From Alphaproteobacteria bacterium (GTDB lineage Bacteria > Pseudomonadota > Alphaproteobacteria > Thalassobaculales > Thalassobaculaceae): a DNA stretch of 7,431 nt. The DNA lies in assembly GCA_028822575.1 (NCBI GenBank), contig JAPKDN010000150.1:1-7431 (forward strand). Direction: 5' to 3'. Position 1 is the stretch's first letter. Each line of letters begins with the position of its first letter. Below, piece by piece: positions 1 through 6,238 of the stretch. The position numbers and the translations under genes were made by a program. The notes below the pieces were generated by a model. It ran no database searches, was not told the DNA's origin, and saw only the letters and a program-made list of their open reading frames with translations.

Positions 1-829
1 GGACCGGTATAAATTCGAACGGCGCATTCCAGTCGGCGGCGAGTGCGCTGATTTCATCAAGGCAATAAAGGTGCGCCTTGGTCCTGGCGCCATACAACAG
101 GATAACCGGCCGATTGGCGCCAAGCGCACGGGCCTCCTGCAAAATCGCCATGATCGGAGCGAGGCCGCTGCCACCCGCAATGCAGAGCATTGGCGCCTTG
201 CTTGGCTTGAGGTGGAACGCGCCATAGGGCGCCGCCACCTCCATCTGCGTTCCGAGGCGTTCACCGCCAAACAACCAGTCGGTGAAAGCGCCTCCCGGAA
301 CATGGCGGACATGGAATTGCAACTGCTTTGCCGACCCGTTTTTGGGTGCGAATGCGAAGGAGTAGCTTCGGGGGCCGTCGATGCTAGGCAGGCTCAGATC
401 GGCGTACTGGCCTGGGGTAAAGGACAGCGGTCGGTCAAGCTCGACAATGAGGTTGATTATATCCGGGCAAAGCCGGGTGGCTGCGACAATCGTTGCCGGA
501 TAGTTTTTGACAGCTTGCTGGCTCAACAAGGGAGCGTCGAGTGCAATCGTCAAATCCGAGCGAGGTAGGGCCTGACAAGCAAGCCTGTATCCAGCCGACA
601 GTTCGTCGCGCTCCAGAACCAGCGCGGATGGACTTAATTCCCGTATCTTGCCGTCCAGAAGCTTGAATTTGCAGGTTCCGCACGAACCGACTTTGCAATC
701 GTGCGGCATGGCCATGCCCTCGGCGAGCATTGCTTCGAGCAGGGTTTTGTCTTGGGCGACAAACAACTCCCGCGCTTCGGAGGTCACAGTCACCTTGTTG
801 GGCTTGGGCTTTTTCAGGAAGGAAAACAT
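1..829 (-). CDS. xylA: Xylene monooxygenase electron-transfer component XylA (NADH:[2Fe-2S] reductase), 3'-truncated
   Basis: This gene encodes the reductase that passes electrons from NADH through FAD and a [2Fe-2S] centre to the membrane hydroxylase XylM. The window holds 276 codons from the ATG; the C-terminus is cut by the left edge (XylA is about 350 residues, from memory). A plant-type ferredoxin domain comes first, with cluster ligands C45, C50, C53 and C85 in the CX4CX2C...C pattern (PHDCKVGSCGTCKF). The FAD-binding motif RSYSF is at 154-158, the segment APYGAF at 200-205, the NAD-binding GGSGLAPI at 219-226 and YGAR at 247-250. This order and these motifs match XylA of the TOL plasmid. 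The ATG is the first possible start, because a TAG lies in frame four codons upstream. No clear Shine-Dalgarno is visible, so translation may depend on upstream genes. It follows xylM after a 120-bp gap that contains a hairpin. It could also serve the Rieske oxygenases upstream, which have no reductase here; that is inference. Confidence 0.93.
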   Translation of the reverse strand, partial: MFSFLKKPKPNKVTVTSEARELFVAQDKTLLEAMLAEGMAMPHDCKVGSCGTCKFKLLDGKIRELSPSALVLERDELSAGYRLACQALPRSDLTIALDAPLLSQQAVKNYPATIVAATRLCPDIINLIVELDRPLSFTPGQYADLSLPSIDGPRSYSFAFAPKNGSAKQLQFHVRHVPGGAFTDWLFGGERLGTQMEVAAPYGAFHLKPSKAPMLCIAGGSGLAPIMAILQEARALGANRPVILLYGARTKAHLYCLDEISALAADWNAPFEFIPV

Positions 830-884
830 GAATGCGATCTATTCTGTTCGATTTGCGGCAAGTGGGATGAAAGTAAAAGGAAGT

Positions 885-904
885 GTCATCCCCGGAGGGA
901 CGAC
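885..904 (-). repeat. Short hairpin between xylM and xylA
   Basis: On the minus (transcribed) strand, GTCGTCCC and GGGATGAC can pair around the tetraloop TCCG. The stem is eight base pairs including one G-U. Downstream the transcript is pyrimidine-rich (ACTTCCTTTTACTTTC) but has no unbroken T tract. It may be a partial terminator or an RNA processing/stability element that lowers xylA expression relative to xylM, or it may be chance. Confidence 0.35.
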
Positions 905-949
905 GCTCGAGTAACATGCAGATGACCGGACGGATGTTGGTGGACTGTG

Positions 950-2053
950 TCAGTCGATGGCGAGCCACTGCGGCCAACCGGCCCTCGCGTTGGCGGCTTG
1001 TGCAAGTTTGCGCTCGCCAGGTGATGCAAACCTCTGGTCCCAGTCTTTGAGGCGCGGCTGGGCGATGAACCGGTTCCAGACTGGCGGGACCAGTCCGCAC
1101 AGGAAACACAGAAACAGCGACGGCATCTGCGGCGCCTCGGGCTCGGGCCGCAGTTCGTAGAATGGGGTGTGCCCGTCGAGGTGGTGGTTGATGTGATTGG
1201 TGATCTCGACCCCGATCGGACGCACGATCATGCCAAGATGGTTCCATGCGTGATGCTTGGCGATCGGCTCCCCCTCGATCCGCAGCAGGCCGTAATGTTG
1301 AAAGTAATTGAAGCCTTCAACCAGCATCTTGGCAAAAAACATCGCGGTGACCGTCACGAGTCCGGCGATAGGACCGGCGAGAACGACCATCACACCGATA
1401 ATTGCGCCAACCAGCACCAGTTGCAACCACATCGCATTGCGCCAGCTCCATTTCGAATGACCCAGACGCGAAAGGATCTCCGCCTGCTTATCCCAGGTGT
1501 CCTTGTACGAACCCCAGGTGGCCGAAAACACGAAGCTGTAGATGGTCTGCCCTCTCAAGGGTGTGTCACTATCTTTCGCTGTGTCGAGATGCACATGATG
1601 GGTGACAATGTGCGCAATATCGCGATTGGGATCGCCATAGAAGGCACTCAATCCTTTTGCCACAGCCCTTGGGAACCAGTGCCGGCGATGCATCAACTCG
1701 TGCGCGACGGGCAGGGTCGGAACCGCAGAAAGCCATGCAAGGCTGGCGATCGATCCGGCGATCTGCCAACCCGAAGCCGCATCACCCAATATCGGATTTG
1801 TGCCGGAGTTTACCGAGTGGGCGAAAACCAGATAGAGTGCGATCATCAGCGGTAGCTGCAGATAGATCGCTAAATCGGCGACGGACGAAATGCCGAGTGC
1901 GCGCATTTTGCTGTCATTTGGAAGGGCTATGTCAAGCATCATCAGCACTGGGAAGGTGCCAAAGCCGAGCCACACGAACGGGCCGCCGAGGACAAACCCT
2001 GCGATGCCCGTCATGGTCATAACGGGCACAAGATAATACCGTAATGCGTCCAC
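950..2053 (-). CDS. xylM: Xylene/toluene monooxygenase hydroxylase component XylM (membrane di-iron)
   Basis: This encodes the integral-membrane non-haem di-iron hydroxylase that oxidises the methyl group of toluene or xylenes to a benzyl alcohol, with XylA as electron donor. The protein is 367 residues from the chosen GTG and aligns along its whole length with TOL-plasmid XylM (369 residues, from memory). The eight-histidine signature of the AlkB/XylM family is complete: HELMHRRH at 118-125, HIVTHH at 148-153 and NHINHH at 286-291. Additional histidines lie at FNYFQHYG (H253) and at H267-H268. Hydrophobic segments flank these motifs near residues 8-40, 66-78, 97-115 and 215-245. The GTG at 2053 is preferred because GGAGAG precedes it by 6 nt and the protein then begins VDALRYYL, matching MDTLRYYL of XylM. 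The in-frame ATG at 2092 adds 13 unmatched residues and has no Shine-Dalgarno. Alkane hydroxylase AlkB is the nearest alternative, but the similarity is specifically to XylM. Confidence 0.94.
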   Translation of the reverse strand: MDALRYYLVPVMTMTGIAGFVLGGPFVWLGFGTFPVLMMLDIALPNDSKMRALGISSVADLAIYLQLPLMIALYLVFAHSVNSGTNPILGDAASGWQIAGSIASLAWLSAVPTLPVAHELMHRRHWFPRAVAKGLSAFYGDPNRDIAHIVTHHVHLDTAKDSDTPLRGQTIYSFVFSATWGSYKDTWDKQAEILSRLGHSKWSWRNAMWLQLVLVGAIIGVMVVLAGPIAGLVTVTAMFFAKMLVEGFNYFQHYGLLRIEGEPIAKHHAWNHLGMIVRPIGVEITNHINHHLDGHTPFYELRPEPEAPQMPSLFLCFLCGLVPPVWNRFIAQPRLKDWDQRFASPGERKLAQAANARAGWPQWLAID

Positions 2054-2059
2054 TTTATT

Positions 2060-2065
2060 CTCTCC
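2060..2065 (-). promoter_or_regulatory. Ribosome binding site fixing a GTG start for xylM
   Basis: On the minus strand GGAGAG ends 6 nt before the GTG at 2053. The upstream in-frame ATG at 2092 has only CGAACAACAAT before it, with no purine-rich site. This makes the GTG the more likely initiation codon. Confidence 0.7.
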
Positions 2066-2140
2066 GATCCGTCCGGTCCGCAGGCCGGCCATATTGTTGT
2101 TCGTATATGGGAATGCCCCGCGCCGAGGAGCGCATGGTTA

Positions 2141-2178
2141 GCGGCACGAAATGCGACTGGCTTCGCATTTCGTGCCGC
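2141..2178 (-). repeat. Perfect 16-bp inverted repeat (stem-loop) between oxygenase beta 2 and xylM
   Basis: Arms at 2141-2156 (GCGGCACGAAATGCGA) and 2163-2178 are exact reverse complements, separated by a 6-nt loop. On the transcribed minus strand the structure begins 7 nt after the TAG of the beta subunit. It is not followed by a T tract (next bases CTAACCATGC), so it does not look like a standard intrinsic terminator. It more plausibly stabilises the 3' end of the oxygenase message, or sets a processing or partial-termination point before xylMA. A copy of a dispersed intergenic palindrome family is another possibility. Confidence 0.85.
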
Positions 2179-2185
2179 CGCATCC

Positions 2186-2737
2186 CTAAAGGAAGATGTT
2201 CAGGTTTTTGCTGAGCAGGACATTATGCTTGAGTATGATTCGCCGTTTGACCAGCTGAAATGCAGCTCCCGCTTCGCGCCAGATATCGACACGGTTGCCG
2301 ATCAGCGAGTCTTCCTCACGCTCATTGCGATTGCGATAGGCGTAGAAGTTGGAGAAGACTTGGTATTCTCCTTCCTTCTCAGTCATTTCTACCTCAACGT
2401 TGGTGATGATGTGCGTGTAACGCGTGGCCGGATCCTCGGACCAGGCCGTACCGGTTTCCAGCCGCGAAAGCCGTTTCTTGATCTCCTCCAGATTGTCGTT
2501 GTAATAGGCCATCCGGGTCAGATCGTTTACTTGGTCGGTCTTGTCGCGGCGATAGCGCGTTTCAATGCCGGGCATATGATAGAGCAAATCGTCGGCCAGC
2601 ATCTTGACCCAACCGACATAGTTCTCATCGTCGAGCATGCGCGCTTCGCGATAGACGGTCTGGGTCAAGGCGTGCGTCAGTTCGAGCGAGGCGCTCTGGC
2701 CCGTCTGCGGGCGTTCGAACGTGGCGTTCTTTGTCAT
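2186..2737 (-). CDS. Aromatic-ring-hydroxylating dioxygenase beta subunit (pair 2)
   Basis: This is the small (beta) subunit of a Rieske-type ring-hydroxylating oxygenase. Beta subunits of this family are mainly structural in the alpha3beta3 hexamer and carry no metal. The product is 183 residues, the usual size. Family features include the N-terminal helix ending VYREARMLDDENYVGWVKML, the segment YHMPGIETRYRR, RLETGTAWSEDPATRYTHIITNVEV and the C-terminal RRIILKHNVLL. The ATG at 2737 is chosen because AAAGGA precedes it by 9 nt; a longer reading would need a TTG at 2755. Its start lies 14 nt after the alpha 2 stop, and the ribosome binding site touches that stop, so the pair is probably translationally coupled. 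A strong stem-loop follows the stop codon. Substrate cannot be read from the beta subunit. Confidence 0.94.
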   Translation of the reverse strand: MTKNATFERPQTGQSASLELTHALTQTVYREARMLDDENYVGWVKMLADDLLYHMPGIETRYRRDKTDQVNDLTRMAYYNDNLEEIKKRLSRLETGTAWSEDPATRYTHIITNVEVEMTEKEGEYQVFSNFYAYRNRNEREEDSLIGNRVDIWREAGAAFQLVKRRIILKHNVLLSKNLNIFL

Positions 2738-2751
2738 AGTAATGATTCCTT

Positions 2752-4122
2752 TCAAAGCGCGAACAGGCCGGGAACGTCGCGCGTCTCGCTAACGCCTGTC
2801 AGGCGCGGTTCTGGGCGCTCGGGCATTGCATCCAGCTTGTCGGCTTCCATCATATCGAGCCAACGCTGGTAGAAACCGCGCTGGTTGGCGTCGTTATACT
2901 GCCCGCGATAGACGATGCCCGGCAGCGTATCGTGCTCGATCTGGCGCGATATGCCGCAGCGGTAGTGCAGGCGTTCGTGGCGGGTCACTACGCCGCGGTT
3001 GACCGTGGTACAGTTACTCCAGTTTTCCCCATCGTCCATCTCGAACGTGCCCCCTGGGCCAAAGGTCTGCATGACCCCCTTGGTAATTTCATCCTTGATG
3101 TCATCGGGCATCGATTTGTTGACGATCACCCAGGTCTTGAGTTCGAACTCCATTGGTCCCTTGGGCTGCCACTGACGGAAGGTCGAAATGCCAGGAAGGA
3201 ACGACACGTTGGGGAAAATCGACGCGGAGGCGACCGATCCGAAGATTTGGGAGCGCATCTCACCCAGCCGCTGGGCCATCTTGGGCCGGATTCTTTCATA
3301 GTATTCCATAACCTTCGGTCGGCCCAGGAGGAAGAGATCGCCCACCCCTTCGGTGCCGAATTCCCACCCGTGGCCGTTGACGCTGGCATGGTAGGAATTT
3401 TCCATGTCGACCGGCGGGAAAGGCTCGCCATTGTTCATCGAACGGCAGCCGGAATCATGGGTCCAGCCAGCATGGTAGGCATCACCGATGAAGTTCTCGA
3501 CGCCGAACTTCCAGTTGGCGTTAATCACCGACTTGATGCAGCCGCCGATCAATTCGGTGCCGCCATCCTCATTGTCGAGCAACATGTCGAGGTACCAGCG
3601 AAAGTCGCCCAGCCACGCGTCCAGGCTCGGACCGTCTTCGGCGAAGGTCGCAAACACCAACCCCTTGTAACCGGCTACCCGGGCAACCTGCTTCAAGCCG
3701 TTCTTTTTCCGATCAATATCGATTTCGTCGTAGCAATATTCCTCATGCATGCCTTTCAGTTCACCGCCGGTATCAAAGGCCCAGCCGTGGTAATTGCAGA
3801 CAAACCGGCGGGTGTTTCCGGCGTCGGCAAAGCACACCTTGTTGCCGCGATGCGGACAGGAATTCAGGAAGACTTTGATCGAGCCATCGGGCTGACGCGC
3901 GACGATCACGCCGTCTTCGCCCATATGGGTGGTTAGAAAATCGCCCGCCTTGGGCAGCTGGCTCTCGTGGGCCACGAACAGCCAGGACCGTGCGAAGATG
4001 CGGTACAGCTCTTCCTCGTAAATCTCGGCATCGCTGAAGATCCGGCGATCGAGCCAGCCTTCCTTGAGGTCCATGTATTGTGAAAATTCTGGCTCGCGGC
4101 CCATCCGTTCAATGCGCATCAT
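2752..4122 (-). CDS. Aromatic-ring-hydroxylating dioxygenase alpha subunit (pair 2), Rieske/mononuclear iron
   Basis: This is the catalytic large subunit of a naphthalene/biphenyl-dioxygenase-type oxygenase, which adds oxygen to an aromatic ring using electrons from a ferredoxin/reductase. The length of 456 residues is normal. The Rieske [2Fe-2S] ligands are C89, H91, C109 and H112 (SCPHRGN ... CNYHGW). The catalytic domain carries NFIGDAYHAGWTH at 210-222, giving D214 as the bridge to the neighbouring Rieske centre and H217/H222 as iron ligands. The third iron ligand is D364 in FEMDDGENW. All key residues are present. The GGGAG ribosome site lies 4 nt before ATG 4122 and 7 nt before the adjacent ATG 4119, so either may be used. 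It starts 32 nt after the end of beta 1. The substrate (biphenyl, PAH, benzoate- or salicylate-like) is not determined by the sequence, so no gene symbol is given. Confidence 0.95.
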   Translation of the reverse strand: MMRIERMGREPEFSQYMDLKEGWLDRRIFSDAEIYEEELYRIFARSWLFVAHESQLPKAGDFLTTHMGEDGVIVARQPDGSIKVFLNSCPHRGNKVCFADAGNTRRFVCNYHGWAFDTGGELKGMHEEYCYDEIDIDRKKNGLKQVARVAGYKGLVFATFAEDGPSLDAWLGDFRWYLDMLLDNEDGGTELIGGCIKSVINANWKFGVENFIGDAYHAGWTHDSGCRSMNNGEPFPPVDMENSYHASVNGHGWEFGTEGVGDLFLLGRPKVMEYYERIRPKMAQRLGEMRSQIFGSVASASIFPNVSFLPGISTFRQWQPKGPMEFELKTWVIVNKSMPDDIKDEITKGVMQTFGPGGTFEMDDGENWSNCTTVNRGVVTRHERLHYRCGISRQIEHDTLPGIVYRGQYNDANQRGFYQRWLDMMEADKLDAMPERPEPRLTGVSETRDVPGLFAL

Positions 4123-4154
4123 TTCTCTCCCATTAACTTCTTTGTAACTTCATT

Positions 4155-4682
4155 TTAGAAAAACACGTTGATGTTGCTGTCTGGCAGCACCGCATGGTCA
4201 AGCGCGATGTCACGCGCAGCGAGGCACCAGCCCTGCGTGCCATGGCGCCACCGGTCGGTGCGCCCCGCAGTAAATTGACGCGCCAAGCCGTCGATGCGGT
4301 TGCGATGAATAACGATCACCGAGTGTACGATCACCTCGTTTTCGGCATCCGCAGGTTCGATTTCGACGTTCGATATGACGCGGCGCACGAAATTGGGCGG
4401 ATCCTCGGCCCACACATATCCCGAGCGCAGGCGATCGATCCTGAGTTTAAGGCGCGCGATGTTCTCGTTAAAAACAACGCCAGCGCCGACTGCTGCCGGC
4501 GGCGACCGATCTGCCCGGAAGCGCCGCCGTTTGAGGTCCATTCGGTAGGTAACATCGTCGCACAGCAGCTCCAGCCAGTCCTCGAAGCGTTCGGCATCGA
4601 GCAGGCGCGCTTCGTGATACAGGCGCTGCGTCAGAGCGATCATATCCTCTACCAGGACCGGGGCAGGGTTCATTTCAAGCAT
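4155..4682 (-). CDS. Aromatic-ring-hydroxylating dioxygenase beta subunit (pair 1)
   Basis: This is the beta subunit partner of alpha 1; it carries no cofactor and is expected to support the alpha3beta3 assembly. The product is 175 residues. Family marks are LTQRLYHEARLLDAERFEDW near the N-terminus, LRSGYVWAEDPPNFVRRVISNVEIE in the middle and ARDIALDHAVL before the terminal SNINVFF. It is clearly divergent from beta 2: its central segment is basic (DLKRRRFRADR) and is followed by an insertion-like PPAAVGAG stretch. The ATG at 4682 is chosen because AGGAG sits 7 nt upstream. This start overlaps the last 8 nt of alpha 1, an arrangement expected to couple translation of the two subunits. An alternative in-frame ATG lies at 4673, and a longer reading would need a TTG at 4697. 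Confidence 0.93.
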   Translation of the reverse strand: MLEMNPAPVLVEDMIALTQRLYHEARLLDAERFEDWLELLCDDVTYRMDLKRRRFRADRSPPAAVGAGVVFNENIARLKLRIDRLRSGYVWAEDPPNFVRRVISNVEIEPADAENEVIVHSVIVIHRNRIDGLARQFTAGRTDRWRHGTQGWCLAARDIALDHAVLPDSNINVFF

Positions 4683-6021
4683 TCTCAGGCTCCTCAACGG
4701 AGAGCGAGTTGATGTTGTAGGTGGGAACCTCGGCCCAGCTTTCAGCCTGCATGTGTTCTTGCCAGCGGCGATAGAAATAGCGCTGGTTGTGCTCGCTCAC
4801 CAATCCGGCTGCGATGTCGCCAGGAAAGCCATCGCGCGGCCCAGAACGGCCGAGCGCCATGTTAGTGAACACGTCCATCTGCGCCGTCCGCCAGCCACGC
4901 GACTGTTCGGTGCAGGCAGCTAGATTGTCGCCATCGTCATTGTCGAACAGGCCCGCAAGCCCGAAGGTCAGGCACTGATTGTCAAGGATTGCTGCTTGCA
5001 TCTCGTCAGGCATGTCGTTTTCCACCATCGCCCAGGTCCATTGCTCGAGCTTGCCCGGACCCTTGGGATGATAGACCCGAAACCAGTTCAGGCCTGGCAG
5101 GAACTGGAGGTTGGGGAAAATCGTGATGTTGATCTGCGAACCCCACAGCTGTTCGCCGCGCACCTTGCCCAACCGCTCGATCGCCGTGGGACGATTGGCC
5201 TCCAGATAATCCATCATGGGCTTCGGTTCGGGGTAGAAGGCGTAGCCCGAAATCCCGTCGAGCGAGGTCAGCGCCATGTGGCCGTTCATTCCGGCGACGG
5301 AAAGCCCGCCTTCGAGGTTGGTACTCGAATTGCCGACGCTGAGACCGGCAAGGTCCATCGACTGGACGGCCGACATCGCTCCGGCATGCGCCCAACCCAG
5401 ATGGTAGCCATCGCCGCAGACATTCTCAACCGGCAGCTTCCAGTTGCTGCCCAGCTCCATCTTCTGGGTTTCGCCGAGCAGCGAAGTTCCGCCTGGCATC
5501 GCATCCAGCCAGACATCGAGGAAGAATTTTGCATCGCCAAGGTAATCCTCGAGCGAGGGCGCATCTGGATCGAAGCAGCCGAAGACCAGGCCCTTGTATT
5601 CGGCAACATGGGTTACCTGAACCAGGCCCAGCTTGCTGCGGTCCAGTTCGCCAAAATAGGCCTCGTTTTCCAGCGGAACCCCGGCGAGCGACCCGTCTGG
5701 CGCGAACGACCACCCATGATAATTGCAGGTAAAGGCCTTGGCATTGCCGCGATCGGCGCGGCAAATGCGGTTCCCGCGGTGGGTGCAGCTGTTGAGGAAT
5801 GCTTTGATCGATCCGTCTTTCTGGCGAATGACGATGACGTCGTCCTCGCCCATGAAGGTGCGGAAATAGTCACCAGCTTTGGGGATCTGGCTGGTGTGAA
5901 CGAGGAACAGCCAGCAGCGACCGAAAATGCGTTCAAGCTCCTGTTTGTAGAGCTCCTCGTTCGAGTAGATCGTCCGCTTTTGACGGCCTGTCGTCGTATC
6001 GACCAGGTCGGAAACATCCAT
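4675..6021 (-). CDS. Aromatic-ring-hydroxylating dioxygenase alpha subunit (pair 1), Rieske/mononuclear iron
   Basis: This is the first gene of the minus-strand operon and the catalytic subunit of a second ring-hydroxylating oxygenase, 448 residues long. Rieske ligands are C79, H81, C99 and H102 (SCTHRGN ... CNYHGW). The iron site is ENVCGDGYHLGWAH at 199-212, with D204 bridging and H207/H212 as ligands, plus D363 in FDNDDGDN. The fold and motif spacing match alpha 2, but the two are clearly different paralogues. At the position of naphthalene dioxygenase Phe202 this protein has Val201 and alpha 2 has Phe211, so their substrate pockets should differ. AGAGG lies 6 nt before the ATG. A sigma-54 promoter upstream would give a leader of about 62 nt. 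No ferredoxin or reductase gene accompanies the pair here; XylA or a distant electron-transfer chain must supply it. The substrate is unassigned. Confidence 0.95.
   Translation of the reverse strand: MDVSDLVDTTTGRQKRTIYSNEELYKQELERIFGRCWLFLVHTSQIPKAGDYFRTFMGEDDVIVIRQKDGSIKAFLNSCTHRGNRICRADRGNAKAFTCNYHGWSFAPDGSLAGVPLENEAYFGELDRSKLGLVQVTHVAEYKGLVFGCFDPDAPSLEDYLGDAKFFLDVWLDAMPGGTSLLGETQKMELGSNWKLPVENVCGDGYHLGWAHAGAMSAVQSMDLAGLSVGNSSTNLEGGLSVAGMNGHMALTSLDGISGYAFYPEPKPMMDYLEANRPTAIERLGKVRGEQLWGSQINITIFPNLQFLPGLNWFRVYHPKGPGKLEQWTWAMVENDMPDEMQAAILDNQCLTFGLAGLFDNDDGDNLAACTEQSRGWRTAQMDVFTNMALGRSGPRDGFPGDIAAGLVSEHNQRYFYRRWQEHMQAESWAEVPTYNINSLSVEEPENA
4690..4694 (-). promoter_or_regulatory. Ribosome binding site of beta 1, inside the end of alpha 1
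   Basis: AGGAG on the minus strand lies 7 nt before the ATG at 4682, within the last codons of alpha 1. It decides the beta 1 start and implies that ribosomes finishing alpha 1 can re-initiate on beta 1. Confidence 0.7.
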
Positions 6022-6093
6022 CTGCGTCCTCTCCTCCGAGTCGCCGCCGCAGATTTCCTTCGGTCAGCCATGTCCAGAATTTTGCTTATATCA

Positions 6094-6109
6094 TGCATAA
6101 ACTGTGCCA
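6094..6109 (-). promoter_or_regulatory. Sigma-54 (-24/-12) promoter of the oxygenase-xylMA operon
   Basis: The minus strand reads TGGCACAGTTTATGCA. It has the -24 element TGGCAC, the invariant GG (6108-6107) and GC (6096-6095) and the exact 10-nt gap between them; only the first base of TTGCA differs (ATGCA). Transcription would begin near 6083, about 62 nt before the alpha 1 ATG. The divergent neighbour is a sigma-54-dependent activator of the XylR/DmpR family, which is the expected partner of such a promoter. The match is read by eye; the start site is predicted. Confidence 0.8.
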
Positions 6110-6140
6110 AATTCAAAAGTCAAGGAATCTCGTGCATATA

Positions 6141-6159
6141 TAAAAGATCTCTACTTTTA
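6141..6159. repeat. Inverted repeat TAAAAG-N7-CTTTTA in the divergent promoter region
   Basis: Perfect 6-bp arms at 6141-6146 and 6154-6159 flank ATCTCTA. The repeat is centred about 43 bp upstream of the -24 element of the sigma-54 promoter, in an AT-rich stretch. It could be a bending or protein-binding site between promoter and activator sites. The arms are short and AT-rich, so chance is quite possible. Confidence 0.3.
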
Positions 6160-6172
6160 ACCCCGTTAAAGT

Positions 6173-6188
6173 TTGACATATTTGTCGA
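6173..6188. promoter_or_regulatory. Candidate activator/operator site, imperfect palindrome TTGACA-N4-TGTCGA
   Basis: The 16-bp element has 6-bp arms with one mismatch and lies upstream of the sigma-54 promoter while overlapping the -35 box of the regulator's own promoter. In the TOL system XylR upstream sites are also 16-bp palindromes that overlap xylR promoters, so the layout suits a shared site for activation and auto-repression. It is only about 70 bp from the -24 element, closer than usual for such sites, and the sequence is not a clear match to the known XylR site. Confidence 0.3.
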
Positions 6189-6200
6189 GTGCTGGATGAT
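6173..6200 (+). promoter_or_regulatory. Sigma-70-type promoter of the regulator gene
   Basis: A consensus -35 TTGACA (6173-6178) is followed after 16 bp by GATGAT (6195-6200), which matches four of six -10 bases. Transcription would start near 6207, giving a leader of about 32 nt before the ATG at 6239. No sigma-54 motif was found in this direction, consistent with a housekeeping promoter for the regulator. Confidence 0.5.
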
Positions 6201-6238
6201 GTTGTGGCGCACAGTGTACATTTTTGTTATGATAAGGC

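Noticed and set aside
435..1247. Minus-strand frame of 270 codons overlapping the ends of xylM and xylA
   Set aside because: It runs in another frame through two well-supported genes and has low-complexity, arginine-rich composition.
1169..1855. Plus-strand open frame of 228 codons opposite xylM
   Set aside because: It is antisense to a XylM with all histidine motifs; the translated sequence has no recognisable domain.
2141..2178. Reading the 16-bp stem-loop as a rho-independent terminator
   Set aside because: No T tract follows on the transcribed minus strand, and xylMA downstream appear to belong to the same unit without a clear promoter of their own.
2932..3936. Plus-strand open frame of 334 codons opposite alpha 2
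   Set aside because: It is antisense to an intact oxygenase alpha gene and has no family features.
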